64,000 bases of DNA from Gemmiger sp. An194 (lineage in GTDB: Bacteria > Bacillota > Clostridia > Oscillospirales > Ruminococcaceae), in assembly GCF_002160145.1 (NCBI RefSeq), contig NZ_NFKA01000001.1:207226-271225 (forward strand), read 5' to 3'. Shown here piece by piece: positions 7,904 through 16,835 of this stretch (position 1 is its first letter; each line of letters starts with the position of its first letter). The translations under genes were made by a program, and so were the position numbers. Below the pieces are notes generated by a model. That model was not told where the DNA came from, made no database searches, and was given only the letters and a program-made list of their open reading frames with translations.

Positions 7904-8563
7904 ATGAAGCCGATTCTGATCGTGGACGACGAGGTGGCCATCGCGCAGCTGATCGCCATGACGCTGGCCCGGATGGGCTATTCCTGCCAGATGGCTTTCG
8001 ACGGACTGAGGGCCGCCGAGCTGCTGGAGCAAAACGAGTATGATCTGGTACTGCTGGACATCATGCTCCCCGGGGCGGACGGCTACGAGCTGATCGACTT
8101 CATCCGGCCCACCGGCATCCCGGTGATCTTCATCAGCGCAAAGACCACTGTGGCCGACCGGGTGAAGGGGCTGCATCTGGGGGCCTGCGACTACATTGTG
8201 AAGCCCTTCGCCCCCGAGGAGCTGCTGGCCCGGGTGGAGAACGTGCTGCGGCTTTCCGGCCGGGGGCAGGCGCTGTTGAAGGCCGGGGATGTGACGGTGG
8301 ATGTGGCCACCCGTCAGGTAAAAAAGGCCGGGCAGGAGGTGGCACTTACCCCCACGGAATACCAGCTTTTGTTGGTGCTGCTGCACAACAAGAACATTGC
8401 GCTCTACCGGGACACCCTGTATGAGCGGGTCTGGGGGCGGGATGCCGAGCTGGACACCCGGACTCTGGACATTCACATCCACCGGCTGCGCAAAAAGCTG
8501 GGCTGGCAGCACATGATCCGTACCATTCCCCGGATAGGCTACCGATTGGAGGAAACGCCATGA
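7904..8563 (+). CDS. Response regulator, OmpR/PhoB family
   Basis: A 219-residue DNA-binding response regulator. Receiver domain at about residues 1-115: acidic pair DDE (8-10), phospho-acceptor D52 in LLDIMLPGADG, conserved S/K in FISAKT, and K in VKPF. Winged-helix output domain at about 125-217 with LTPTEYQLL and the RTIPRIGYRL end. Its stop overlaps the histidine kinase start as ATGA. Probably controls its own operon, which continues through three extracytoplasmic proteins. Confidence 0.93.
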   Translation: MKPILIVDDEVAIAQLIAMTLARMGYSCQMAFDGLRAAELLEQNEYDLVLLDIMLPGADGYELIDFIRPTGIPVIFISAKTTVADRVKGLHLGACDYIVKPFAPEELLARVENVLRLSGRGQALLKAGDVTVDVATRQVKKAGQEVALTPTEYQLLLVLLHNKNIALYRDTLYERVWGRDAELDTRTLDIHIHRLRKKLGWQHMIRTIPRIGYRLEETP

Positions 8564-9963
8564 AACTTGCGCCGAAACTGGTTCTGACTATTCTGCTGCT
8601 GCTGGGCATTCTGTTGGCGGCAGGCGGCGGCTGGCTGCTCAAAACAGATTTTGAGAGGAACTTCGACCAGGCCCGCACCCGGAATATTCTGGCCCACCGG
8701 CGGGATACCTACTCGCTGCAGAACGGTCTGCTGGTCAAGGTCAGTGACGGAATGCTGAGCAGGCAGGCCGTGGTGGATTACGGCGAAAGCCTGGGCCGGT
8801 ATGTGGGGCAGGAGGAAGGCGGCTTCGCGGTGTATCAGAACGAGGAGTCGCTGTATTCCAGCCTGCCCGGCGCGCTGGAGGAGCAGGAGGTGCTCCGGGC
8901 CATCGAGGCCGGAGAAGAGGCATTGCTGTTGCAAAAAGCGGGCGAGAGCAGCTATATGCTGATGGCCAGCGGAGTACAGGTGGCCGGTGAGGAATACTGG
9001 CTGGTGAGCGCCTACGATGTGACGGGCGTGTTCCGGGCCCGGGAAGACAAATTCCAAGAGCTGTTCCGGCTGGAGCTGGCGGCGCTGGCCCTCGCGGGCA
9101 CGGCGGCGGCTCTGGCGGTGAACTGGATGATCCGTCCGCTGAAAAAGCTGGAAAAGGCCAGCCGTGCGGTGGCGGCGGGGGATTATACTCTATCCACCGC
9201 CACCAAAAGCCGGGATGAGGTGGGCGCGCTCAGCCGCAGCTTTGACGCCATGACCGCCACCGTGCGGGACAAGGTGGACCAGATGGAGGACACCATCCAG
9301 CGGCAAAAGCAGTTTGTGGCTGCCTTTACCCACGAGCTGAAGACCCCCATGACCAGTATCCTGGGCTATTCCGACCTGCTGCGCAGCGGCGAGATGGACC
9401 CGGAGGACCAGCGGCAGGCGGTGCAGTACATCCACCGAGAGGCCCTGCGGCTGGAAATGTTGAGCGGCAAGTTGATGCAGCTGATGGGCCTGGTGGAACA
9501 GGAGGAGCTCACACTGGAGCCGGTGCGGCTTGCGCTGGTGCTGCGGGATACGGCGGCCAGCCTGCCCGAGCTTGCTCCCATGCTGGAGATCCGGTGTGAC
9601 CCGGCGCTCACGGTGCTGGCGGACCGGGACCTGCTGGCGGACCTGGTGCGCAATCTGGTGGTGAACGCGGCCCGGGCCCAGCCGAAGGACGACCGGGTGC
9701 ACATCACGGCGGGCCGCACCGAAAATGGCATCGTGCTGCGGGTGGCGGATCGGGGCCGGGGCATCCCGGAGGCGGACCTGCCCCACATCACCGAGCCCTT
9801 TTATATGGTGGACAAATCCCGCGCCCGGGCTCAGAACGGCAGCGGCATGGGTCTGGCCCTCTGCGCCCGCATTGCACGGCTCCACGGCAGTGAGCTGCAC
9901 TTTACCAGTAAGCTGGGCCAGGGCACGGTGGTGGAACTGAACCTGCAGGAGGGGACGGTATGA
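8560..9963 (+). CDS. Sensor histidine kinase
   Basis: A 467-residue membrane kinase partner of the upstream regulator. Topology: first membrane helix about residues 6-26, an extracytoplasmic sensor of about 140 residues, second helix about 168-188, HAMP to about 240, HisKA with the phospho-acceptor H258 in FTHELKTPMTSILGY, then the ATPase domain with N box (NLVVNAARA), G1 (DRGRGIP) and G2 (GSGMGLAL). Joined by ATGA overlaps to genes on both sides. The stimulus is unknown; the co-transcribed secreted proteins may be sensor accessories or targets. Confidence 0.93.
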   Translation: MKLAPKLVLTILLLLGILLAAGGGWLLKTDFERNFDQARTRNILAHRRDTYSLQNGLLVKVSDGMLSRQAVVDYGESLGRYVGQEEGGFAVYQNEESLYSSLPGALEEQEVLRAIEAGEEALLLQKAGESSYMLMASGVQVAGEEYWLVSAYDVTGVFRAREDKFQELFRLELAALALAGTAAALAVNWMIRPLKKLEKASRAVAAGDYTLSTATKSRDEVGALSRSFDAMTATVRDKVDQMEDTIQRQKQFVAAFTHELKTPMTSILGYSDLLRSGEMDPEDQRQAVQYIHREALRLEMLSGKLMQLMGLVEQEELTLEPVRLALVLRDTAASLPELAPMLEIRCDPALTVLADRDLLADLVRNLVVNAARAQPKDDRVHITAGRTENGIVLRVADRGRGIPEADLPHITEPFYMVDKSRARAQNGSGMGLALCARIARLHGSELHFTSKLGQGTVVELNLQEGTV

Positions 9964-10733
9964 AACAAAAGCTTTTCACAGCGGCGGCCTTTCTGGCAGT
10001 TTTCGCTTTTCTGGCCTTGGTGCTGGCCGCCCCGCTGCCCCTGATGGAGCGAAGCGACGAGGTGCTGTATACCCAGGTCATGCCCCGCCAGCTGGCGGCC
10101 GACGGGCAAAGTGCCGAGGCCCGAAGCATCGACTTTGCCCGCCAGCTTTACGACCGGGACCAGCTGCTGGGAATCAAAAACTACGCGGGGTCGATTTTGC
10201 GGCTGACTGACGAGGAAACTCTGGGCGACGCACCTTACCGGCTGTATGACTTTTTGGGCCAGATGGATTTCTGGGGCGAAGAGGAGCAGGCGGAACTGGA
10301 ACGACAAATAGCAAATGCACCCCCTCCCTGGCGTTCCGCTTCGGATAACGTGGGTTTTTCCGCATGGAACCTGAGCACCACATGGGACGGGGAACACTGG
10401 TTCTCTCTGCAATGGGAGCTGAGCGCCGAAGGGCAGCTGGTACGCATGCGGATGCGAACCCCGCTGGAATACACCGGGCAGGACCTGGAGCATCTGATGG
10501 ACGAATATCTGGCAGTCACCGGACTGGATGCGCTGGAGGACTGGCAGGCGCGGGAGGTAACCGTGCAGCTTGCCGTGGATGAGCAAAGCACCGCCGTGCT
10601 GCGAGCCCGGTATTCGACGGGGGCGAAGCTGTATCTGTACGCAAATTATGTGGACGGCACACTGGTGTTCGGGGTCTGCCCGCTGGAGAAGGAGGAGCTG
10701 GACCAGCTGGACGTGAGCCTGACGGAGAAATGA
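9960..10733 (+). CDS. Anchored extracytoplasmic protein of the two-component operon
   Basis: A 257-residue protein with an N-terminal hydrophobic helix (about residues 6-24) and a soluble domain rich in W, Y and D/E. Start overlaps the kinase stop as ATGA, so it belongs to the same operon. No family was recognised. Its position directly after the kinase and before two lipoproteins suggests a role in signal reception or an envelope response, but this is inference. Confidence 0.72.
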   Translation: MKQKLFTAAAFLAVFAFLALVLAAPLPLMERSDEVLYTQVMPRQLAADGQSAEARSIDFARQLYDRDQLLGIKNYAGSILRLTDEETLGDAPYRLYDFLGQMDFWGEEEQAELERQIANAPPPWRSASDNVGFSAWNLSTTWDGEHWFSLQWELSAEGQLVRMRMRTPLEYTGQDLEHLMDEYLAVTGLDALEDWQAREVTVQLAVDEQSTAVLRARYSTGAKLYLYANYVDGTLVFGVCPLEKEELDQLDVSLTEK

Positions 10734-10753
10734 AGCCGGAAGGAGGGGCCTGA

Positions 10754-11956
10754 ATGAAACGGAATCATTGGCTGTTGGCAGTTGCGCTGCCTCTGCTGCT
10801 TCTGGCGGGCTGTGGCGCAAAGGAGCAGGACCTGGGGGCAGGAGCCCCCACGCCAACGCCCGAAGTTCAGATCGAGGAGCCGCAGACCCAGGTGCTGCGC
10901 AGCACAGACAGTCGGAGCTATTACACGCAAAACATACGCTATGATCTGGAAACTATGACCGCCCGCGCCTGGAGACCAGAATTGCCCCGGGGATATCAGA
11001 TAACCGGCGAGGGCCCGGTCTCGGACGGCCAGGCGCTGTATTTCGTTCTGACCCGGCCGGGAGAGTCCGCCAGTGAGGCGCTGGCCCGGATGCCGCTGGA
11101 GGATGGAGCGGTACAGATCCTTTACGAATGCCGCGAGCATGAGCAGATCGGGATTGCCTATACCGACGGCGCGGGAGAATACTGCAAACGGCCCATCCTG
11201 CTGCGCAGCGGTGAACGGCGCTGCTTCCTTGTACACCAATGGACCGAGGAGGATGGGAATTCCACCTGGCTTTATGCGTGGGACCCGGCGTCCGGCAGCT
11301 GTGAGCCGGTGAAGCGGCTGGGCAGTCACCTGCGCTTCTGGGGCGAGTATCAGGGCCGGGCTGTGCTGGAGGATTCCTGGGAACCGGAAGCGGGGCTGTT
11401 TCAGCTGGATGCGGAGACCGGGGAGCTTGCCGTTCTTTTGAGCGGCGAAAACGCCGAGGCAGCCGACCTGTTTCTGGGGCCGCCGTTGCTGATCCGAGGA
11501 AAGTTCGTCTGCGCAGAAAGCTATGCCGCCGACAGTGCGGACGGCAAAAATCAAGTGAACTGCCTGAATCTGGAAACCGGAGATATCAAACAGCTTGCCA
11601 GCTCGGAGGAGGGGGAGCCCCTCGTCCGCATACAGGACATCTGGGACGGAAAACTGCGCGTTCGGGATACGGAAGGTGACGTGTGGTATGTGGACTGCGC
11701 CACCGGCCGGCGGGTGGAAAACGTGCTGGCGGATGAGAACGGCATGCTGCTGCACATCCGGGCGCAGATCGGGGAATATTACCTGATCGATGTGGGAAGC
11801 GACCGGTGGACGAAACAGCTGTGGATCAATGAAAAGGGGGAACCGGTGTATTCCTATGCGCCCCAAAACAGACTGGCCCTCATTGCCAAAGAGGATTACT
11901 GGGCGGGCAGGCCGGACTATCGGATTTTTAAACAGGAGGGGGAAGCGGCGGAATGA
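10754..11956 (+). CDS. Lipoprotein, possible beta-propeller, paralogue 1
   Basis: A 400-residue protein with a lipoprotein signal (lipobox LAGC, cysteine at about residue 19). The body has repeated blade-like units ending in D..TG or DP.SG turns (WDPASGSCEPV, LDAETGELAVL, LNLETGDIKQL, DCATGRRVENV), as in propeller proteins. It ends in EDYWAGRPDYRIF, closely matched by EDYWNNVPEYRPF in the next gene, and the two share length and layout, so they are tandem paralogues. Translation of the next gene overlaps its stop. Function unknown; likely surface-anchored and controlled by the upstream two-component system. Confidence 0.75.
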   Translation: MKRNHWLLAVALPLLLLAGCGAKEQDLGAGAPTPTPEVQIEEPQTQVLRSTDSRSYYTQNIRYDLETMTARAWRPELPRGYQITGEGPVSDGQALYFVLTRPGESASEALARMPLEDGAVQILYECREHEQIGIAYTDGAGEYCKRPILLRSGERRCFLVHQWTEEDGNSTWLYAWDPASGSCEPVKRLGSHLRFWGEYQGRAVLEDSWEPEAGLFQLDAETGELAVLLSGENAEAADLFLGPPLLIRGKFVCAESYAADSADGKNQVNCLNLETGDIKQLASSEEGEPLVRIQDIWDGKLRVRDTEGDVWYVDCATGRRVENVLADENGMLLHIRAQIGEYYLIDVGSDRWTKQLWINEKGEPVYSYAPQNRLALIAKEDYWAGRPDYRIFKQEGEAAE

Positions 11957-13149
11957 GAAGGGCAAAACAGTTGCTGGCATCGGCGCTGGTACTGCTGCTT
12001 ATAGCGGGCTGCGGGCAGCGGACCGAATCCGCGCCCCCTGTGGCTTCGGCAGAGCCGGAGCAGGCGGAAGAGACCCGGTTGGAGGGCTGGCTTTTTCCCT
12101 GGGATGGACAGCGGTATTACACCGGCCAAAATGAGGTGTGTGATACTGCCGATATGACCACCCGCCCCCTCTCCCTGACCATGGGGCCATGGGAACATCT
12201 GACCGGCTATCCGGTCGCCGACGGCAGATTTTTGTACTACTCCACCTCGGATACCCAGTATGCGCCTGACCTGAGCGAACAGGTGTGGCGCTGCAATCCG
12301 GACGGCAGCGGCGCAAAAATGATCTGGAAGAGCGAGACGGGCGGGGAGGGGCTGCTGGAAAATGCGCGCCTGGGCGGCCAGGTGACGGATGCAGCCCGCA
12401 TGGTGGCCTTTGCGCAGCAGGATGCGGTCTGGTTCTTTTACCGGGGAGACAATATCTTTTCCAGCCCGGAGGTGTACCGCTGCGGCGTGGAGGAAGCCTC
12501 TGCCCGCCGGGTGGAATACCCGGACTCGCTTCCCTGCGGCATATTCACCGGCGAAATGAACGGGCAGCCGGTGTTCTGTGGGCTGCGGAATGAGGACCGG
12601 GAGTACTTTTTCTGGCTGCTGGATCTTGCCACCGGTGAAACCCGCGAGCTTTTCACCCTGCCGGATACCACCGGGTATCTCAGTCTGGTTCAGGACGGCA
12701 TGCTGTATTTTCAGGATCAGGAATCGGCAAGCCTGTATGAAGTGGACCTGTCCATCGGAAAGCAGCGGCTGGTGTGGCAGCAGGAGCAAAAACCGGCGAC
12801 GATCGCCTGGGTGCAGTTCATCGGGGACGGGTACGCCCTTTTGGAAAACACCAGCCTTCCCATGCTGGCCTGTTCACTGGACCTGGCGGACGGCAGCATC
12901 ACTGAGGCAACACTGCGGGGAATGAATGAAAGCAGCGGCGAGGAGTATGTGCTGCATGCGCTGGCCCCGCTGGGAAACTGCTACGTGGTGGAGTGCCGGC
13001 ATCACACCGGTATTCGAGCTGGTATGAGCCTAGCGGGCGAACCGCAGCAGAAGCGGTATTTTTGGGGAGACTATGCTCTCATCGAGAAAGAGGACTACTG
13101 GAACAACGTGCCGGAATATCGCCCCTTTACCTGGGTAGATGATGGATGA
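11953..13149 (+). CDS. Lipoprotein, possible beta-propeller, paralogue 2
   Basis: A 398-residue lipoprotein with lipobox IAGC (cysteine about residue 19). Repeated units such as CNPDGSGAKMI, LDLATGETREL, VDLSIGKQRLV and LDLADGSITEA resemble propeller blades. The C-terminal EDYWNNVPEYRPF mirrors the end of the preceding lipoprotein. The start overlaps the previous stop as ATGA. It is the last gene of the two-component operon; no clear terminator follows before the next promoter. Substrate or partner unknown. Confidence 0.75.
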   Translation: MRRAKQLLASALVLLLIAGCGQRTESAPPVASAEPEQAEETRLEGWLFPWDGQRYYTGQNEVCDTADMTTRPLSLTMGPWEHLTGYPVADGRFLYYSTSDTQYAPDLSEQVWRCNPDGSGAKMIWKSETGGEGLLENARLGGQVTDAARMVAFAQQDAVWFFYRGDNIFSSPEVYRCGVEEASARRVEYPDSLPCGIFTGEMNGQPVFCGLRNEDREYFFWLLDLATGETRELFTLPDTTGYLSLVQDGMLYFQDQESASLYEVDLSIGKQRLVWQQEQKPATIAWVQFIGDGYALLENTSLPMLACSLDLADGSITEATLRGMNESSGEEYVLHALAPLGNCYVVECRHHTGIRAGMSLAGEPQQKRYFWGDYALIEKEDYWNNVPEYRPFTWVDDG

Positions 13150-13165
13150 ATTTTGCCCGCGGGCA

Positions 13166-13194
13166 TTGTTTTGCGTTCCCGGCTCTGCTACAAT
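13166..13194 (+). promoter_or_regulatory. Promoter of the SGNH hydrolase gene
   Basis: TTGTTT, 17-base spacer, TACAAT with a TGC extension, 38 bases before the start codon. Confidence 0.65.
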
Positions 13195-13232
13195 AGGGGC
13201 AGAAAACAACGGGAAAAGGCGGTCGAACATCC

Positions 13233-13883
13233 ATGAACAGAAAACACATTGTATGCTACGGCGATTCCAACACCTGGGGCTACTGCGCCGCCACCGGCGG
13301 CCGCTATGAGGACGACGTGCGCTGGACCCGTCTTTTGCAGGAGCAGCTGGGCGATGGGTATCTGGTGGCGGAGGAAGGGATGTGCGGCCGCACCACTGTG
13401 TTTGAGGACCCGCTGAACGAAGGCCTCTGCGGCTTTGCACACCTGGCCCCGGCGCTGAACGCTCACAGTCCGCTGGACCTCTTGGTGGTGATGCTGGGCA
13501 CCAACGACTGCAAGCAGCGTTATTCCGCCACTGCCCAGAACATTGCCGACGGGCTGGCCCGTCTGGTGACCCGGGCAAAGCAGCTGCCGGTGTGGGCAGG
13601 CGAACCCAGGGTGCTGATCGTGGCGCCCATCATGATCGATCCCCGGGTACATCAGGTGCCCCGCATAGGCCAGGAGATGGGCGAGGGCTGCGTGGAAAAA
13701 TCCCGCCTGCTGCCCGCTCTGATGGAGCAGACCGCCCGGGATACCGGCTGCGAATTCATGGACTGCAACCCCTACGTGCAGCCGGGCGAGGCGGACTGGA
13801 TGCACTTTGACGCGGCCAGCCAGGCCCGCTTTGCGCTGGCGCTGGAGGCCAAGATCCGGGTGCTGCTCAGCGGCCGGAGCTGA
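13233..13883 (+). CDS. SGNH/GDSL-type esterase
   Basis: A 216-residue cytoplasmic hydrolase without signal peptide. Block I CYGDSNTWG holds the catalytic serine (about S12), the glycine block lies near GMCGRTT, block III is LGTNDCK (oxyanion asparagine), and block V is DWMHFD with the catalytic D and H. This arrangement matches SGNH acyl-esterases that deacylate carbohydrates or short esters; the exact substrate cannot be read. Own promoter upstream; a long hairpin that could act as terminator follows and reaches into the leader of the ZIP gene. Confidence 0.9.
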   Translation: MNRKHIVCYGDSNTWGYCAATGGRYEDDVRWTRLLQEQLGDGYLVAEEGMCGRTTVFEDPLNEGLCGFAHLAPALNAHSPLDLLVVMLGTNDCKQRYSATAQNIADGLARLVTRAKQLPVWAGEPRVLIVAPIMIDPRVHQVPRIGQEMGEGCVEKSRLLPALMEQTARDTGCEFMDCNPYVQPGEADWMHFDAASQARFALALEAKIRVLLSGRS

Positions 13884-13908
13884 TTGCCCGTACGCATAGC
13901 GCTTTTTC

Positions 13909-13944
13909 ACACCCCATATCCTTGTACAAAAAGGATATGGGGTG
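13909..13944 (+). terminator. Perfect 15-bp inverted repeat between the esterase and ZIP genes
   Basis: ACACCCCATATCCTT pairs with AAGGATATGGGGTGT around a six-base loop. It lacks a proper T run (TGTTGTTG follows). It may terminate the esterase transcript weakly, and its right arm includes GGATATGGGG, the only purine-rich candidate ribosome site for the ZIP start at 13952, so it may instead control ZIP translation. Confidence 0.5.
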
Positions 13945-13951
13945 TTGTTGT

Positions 13952-14710
13952 ATGCTGCATGCGCTCACGTTGACAGTTCTGGCCGGGCTGAGTACCGGCA
14001 TCGGCGGTCTGGTGGCCGCGCTCTTTCGCCCCGGACGGCGGGCCATGGCGCTGTGCAGCGGCTTTGCGGCGGGGGTGATGCTGGCCGTGAGCCTGCTGGA
14101 CCTGCTGCCTCATGCGCTGGCGGGCTGGCGGGAGGCTATGGGTCCGGTGGGCGCGGGGCTGGCGGTGACCAGCCTTGCACTGCTGGGCATGGCTTCGGCG
14201 GCGCTGCTGGAGCAGCTTCTGCCCGAGGCAAAGCAACAGCAGGGCGGAGAAGGCAGGGCGGCTGCGTTTCGGGGCGCACTGGTCACCGGTCTGGCACTGC
14301 TGGCCCACAATCTTCCGGAGGGGGCACTCACCCTGTTCGCAGGGGTGGCAGACCCGGCGGCGGGGCTGCGGCTGAGCCTGGCGGTGGGGCTGCACAACCT
14401 GCCCGAGGGCCTGGCGGTGGCTGCGCCGCTGTATTACGCCACCAAAAGCCGGGCAAAGGCGGCGGGCGCGGCCTTTGCCAGCGGATTGGCCGAGCCGCTG
14501 GGGGCGGTGCTGGCCTTTGGGCTGCTGGGGTCTCTGCTCACTCCGGGCTTTCTGAACGGAATGCTGGCCGGAGTGGCCGGGGTGATGTGCTGGGCGGCGG
14601 CCTTTGAGCTGCTGCCCATGGCCTACCGGCTGGGTCCAGGGTCCCGGGCTGCGGCGGGCTTCGCGGCCGGGGTTTTGACGATGCTACTTGGAATCAGTTT
14701 ATTATCGTGA
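13952..14710 (+). CDS. ZIP-family metal transporter
   Basis: A 252-residue polytopic protein with about eight hydrophobic helices. The two metal-binding helix signatures are present: HNLPEGALT (helix IV) and LHNLPEGLAV (helix V), with the central His-rich loop nearly absent. Predicted to import Zn2+ or related divalent metal across the cytoplasmic membrane. The ATG at 13952 (MLHAL) fits family N-termini; earlier in-frame starts (13922, 13937) lie inside a hairpin and would add an odd YKKDMGCCC stretch. No Fur- or Zur-like operator was recognised. Confidence 0.88.
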   Translation: MLHALTLTVLAGLSTGIGGLVAALFRPGRRAMALCSGFAAGVMLAVSLLDLLPHALAGWREAMGPVGAGLAVTSLALLGMASAALLEQLLPEAKQQQGGEGRAAAFRGALVTGLALLAHNLPEGALTLFAGVADPAAGLRLSLAVGLHNLPEGLAVAAPLYYATKSRAKAAGAAFASGLAEPLGAVLAFGLLGSLLTPGFLNGMLAGVAGVMCWAAAFELLPMAYRLGPGSRAAAGFAAGVLTMLLGISLLS

Positions 14711-14716
14711 TATAAT
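14688..14716 (+). promoter_or_regulatory. Promoter of the second two-component region, embedded in the ZIP gene end
   Basis: TTGGAA, 17-base spacer, TATAAT with a TGA extension. The TGA of the extension is also the ZIP stop codon. Confidence 0.75.
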
Positions 14717-14779
14717 AAAGCAGATTATCTTTTTTGGCTCGGGGTACGAGATGCCGCGGGCAGGAAGGGGGCGACGGCC

Positions 14780-16063
14780 GTGAAACGAATGGCTTTGGCA
14801 GCGCTCACGCTGGCGGCATGCCTTTTGTGCGGCTGCACCGGCAGCATGAGCGGCGGGGTGGAGGAGCTTCTGCGTGCCCCTCAGCTGGCCGGTCCCCAGA
14901 CCAATGTGCAGCGGGCGATCACGGCCTATCTGGGCGAAGCGCCCCAGCTGAAATACCCCCAGAACGGCGATATCCTCTCCCCCTTTCTGTTCGGAGACTG
15001 GAACGGCGACGGCTCCATGGATGCGGCGGCGCTGTATGTGAGCTCCGGGATGCAGAACGTCTGCCTGGCAATTCTGGAGCAGAGCGGCGGCAGCTGGGTG
15101 GTGACCCAGGAAATCGAGGGCCTTTCCGCCGAGGTGGACAGCGTGAGCACCGCAGCCATGAGCGGTGACGGCGGGGTTCAGCTGCTGATTGGCTATGTGG
15201 GCACCAGCGGGGAAAAATATCTTTCGGTGTATGCCTATCAGGACCAGACCCTCACCCAGGTGATGGAGCAGGCTTATTCCCAGTATGAATTGCAGGACAT
15301 CACCGGAAGCGGCCTGAAGGACCTGATTTTGATCGGCCCCCAGACGGTTGACGGAATGAAGGTGCAGCTGCTCACGGCCATCCGGGGCGAATTTACCATG
15401 GCCCAGGAATTCTGGCTGAGCCCGGAACGTTTTTCCAGCTGCGAGGGCCTGCATCTGAGCAGCGGGTCGGACGGCGGCTATTATCTGGTGCTGGACGGCT
15501 ACGTGGGTTCCGGCTCGGCGCTGGCCAGCATCCTGCTCGGTTATAATGCGACCACCCAGCAGCTGGAGGAATATGTTCCGCTGCTGCCGGTGGATATCTA
15601 CACCGAAAGCATCCGTTATTCCAGCCTGCTCACCAGCAGGGACATCGACGGCGACGGAACGGTGGAGATTCCGGTGGAGCTGCCGGACGCCAACGGAAAC
15701 ATCTCGGTGAGCCGCCTGAGCTTTGTGGCCTGGATGGATTACACCAGCACCGACCCGGAGAAGAGCTTCGGTATTGTGGATCTGGAAAACGGCTTTTATC
15801 TGGAGCTGCCCCCCAGCTGGGAGGGCAAGATCCAGGTGAAGGAGGGCTCGCAGGAGGGCAGCTGGGCCATCCGCAGCCTGGAGGACGGCACCGGCTACCT
15901 GGAGGTCCGGGTGGTGGAGCCCAGCACCGAGGGCGGGTCCTATTTCCGCCTGGGGAACGTGGGCGGCAAAAAGGTACAGGCCAGGATTCTGGCTTCCCAT
16001 ATCGGCGAAAACGGCGAAAACCTGCAGCCGGCGGCAATGACCGGCTGCTTCCGGATGCTGTGA
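14780..16063 (+). CDS. Lipoprotein with FG-GAP/VCBS-like calcium loops
   Basis: A 427-residue lipoprotein; signal peptide with lipobox LCGC, cysteine about residue 16. Two acidic loops of the D-x-D/N-G-D-G type (DWNGDGSMDAA and DIDGDGTVEIP) sit in beta-rich repeats, as in FG-GAP or VCBS propeller proteins that bind Ca2+. The GTG at 14780 was chosen over the ATG at 14789 because AGGAAGGGGG is correctly spaced for it and the basic n-region is preserved. It has a strong promoter and precedes a two-component pair, suggesting an envelope sensor or scaffold; function unknown. Confidence 0.78.
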   Translation: MKRMALAALTLAACLLCGCTGSMSGGVEELLRAPQLAGPQTNVQRAITAYLGEAPQLKYPQNGDILSPFLFGDWNGDGSMDAAALYVSSGMQNVCLAILEQSGGSWVVTQEIEGLSAEVDSVSTAAMSGDGGVQLLIGYVGTSGEKYLSVYAYQDQTLTQVMEQAYSQYELQDITGSGLKDLILIGPQTVDGMKVQLLTAIRGEFTMAQEFWLSPERFSSCEGLHLSSGSDGGYYLVLDGYVGSGSALASILLGYNATTQQLEEYVPLLPVDIYTESIRYSSLLTSRDIDGDGTVEIPVELPDANGNISVSRLSFVAWMDYTSTDPEKSFGIVDLENGFYLELPPSWEGKIQVKEGSQEGSWAIRSLEDGTGYLEVRVVEPSTEGGSYFRLGNVGGKKVQARILASHIGENGENLQPAAMTGCFRML

Positions 16064-16108
16064 GCGGCTCAAAGCCGCCCGCCCCGTTTTTATAGGAGGT
16101 TTGATTGC

Positions 16109-16807
16109 ATGCGTAGAGTGTTAGTTGTGGAAGACGAGACCAGCATCCGCGAGCTGATCGCCTTGAATCTTCAGATGGCAGGCTATCAGGTGCTGGAGGC
16201 AGGCAGTGCCGAGCAGGGCCTGGCGCTGCTCAGCCAGGGCCAGAAGTGCGACGCTGCCGTGCTGGATGTGATGCTGCCCGGTATGAACGGCTTTTCCCTG
16301 TGCGAGACCATCCGCCGGGACGACCCGAACATCGGCATCATCATCCTGAGCGCCAAGAGCATGGAGCAGGATAAGATCCGGGGGCTGTCCATCGGAGCGG
16401 ATGATTATATGACCAAGCCCTTCAGCGTATCCGAGCTGCTGGCCCGCATCGAGGCGCTGTGCCGCCGGGTCAACCGGGGCGCGGCGGAGGCCCCTGTGCC
16501 GGACGAGACCCGCATGGTAAGCGGCCAGTTTATTCTGGACCAGAAAAGCCGGGTGCTGTACAAGGCGGGCAAGCCCATTGATCTGACCCAGGTTGAGTTC
16601 CAGATCATGGAGCTGTTCTTCCAGAACCCCGGCACCGCACTGGTGCGGGAAAAGATCCTGGAAGGGGTCTGGGGCGAGAATTACTACGGCGACGTGAAGA
16701 TCGTGGATGTGAACATCCGCCGCCTTCGCATGAAGGTGGAGGACGAGCCCTCCAGCCCCAAGCACATCCTCACCGTGTGGGGCTACGGCTACCGCTGGAA
16801 CGGATGA
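16109..16807 (+). CDS. Response regulator, OmpR/PhoB family
   Basis: A 232-residue regulator. Receiver: acidic EDE (8-10), phospho-acceptor D53 in VLDVMLPGMNG, ILSAKS and TKPF. DNA-binding winged helix: about 130-230, with DLTQVEFQIMELF and ILTVWGYGYRW. Strong ribosome site TAGGAGGT. A 15-base stem-loop (16064-16078) and a T run separate it loosely from the lipoprotein gene. Closest by eye to the PhoP/WalR type, but the target genes cannot be read from the window. Confidence 0.94.
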   Translation: MRRVLVVEDETSIRELIALNLQMAGYQVLEAGSAEQGLALLSQGQKCDAAVLDVMLPGMNGFSLCETIRRDDPNIGIIILSAKSMEQDKIRGLSIGADDYMTKPFSVSELLARIEALCRRVNRGAAEAPVPDETRMVSGQFILDQKSRVLYKAGKPIDLTQVEFQIMELFFQNPGTALVREKILEGVWGENYYGDVKIVDVNIRRLRMKVEDEPSSPKHILTVWGYGYRWNG

Positions 16808-16835
16808 CAGGCAGACACGCAGGAAGGGGGCTGCC

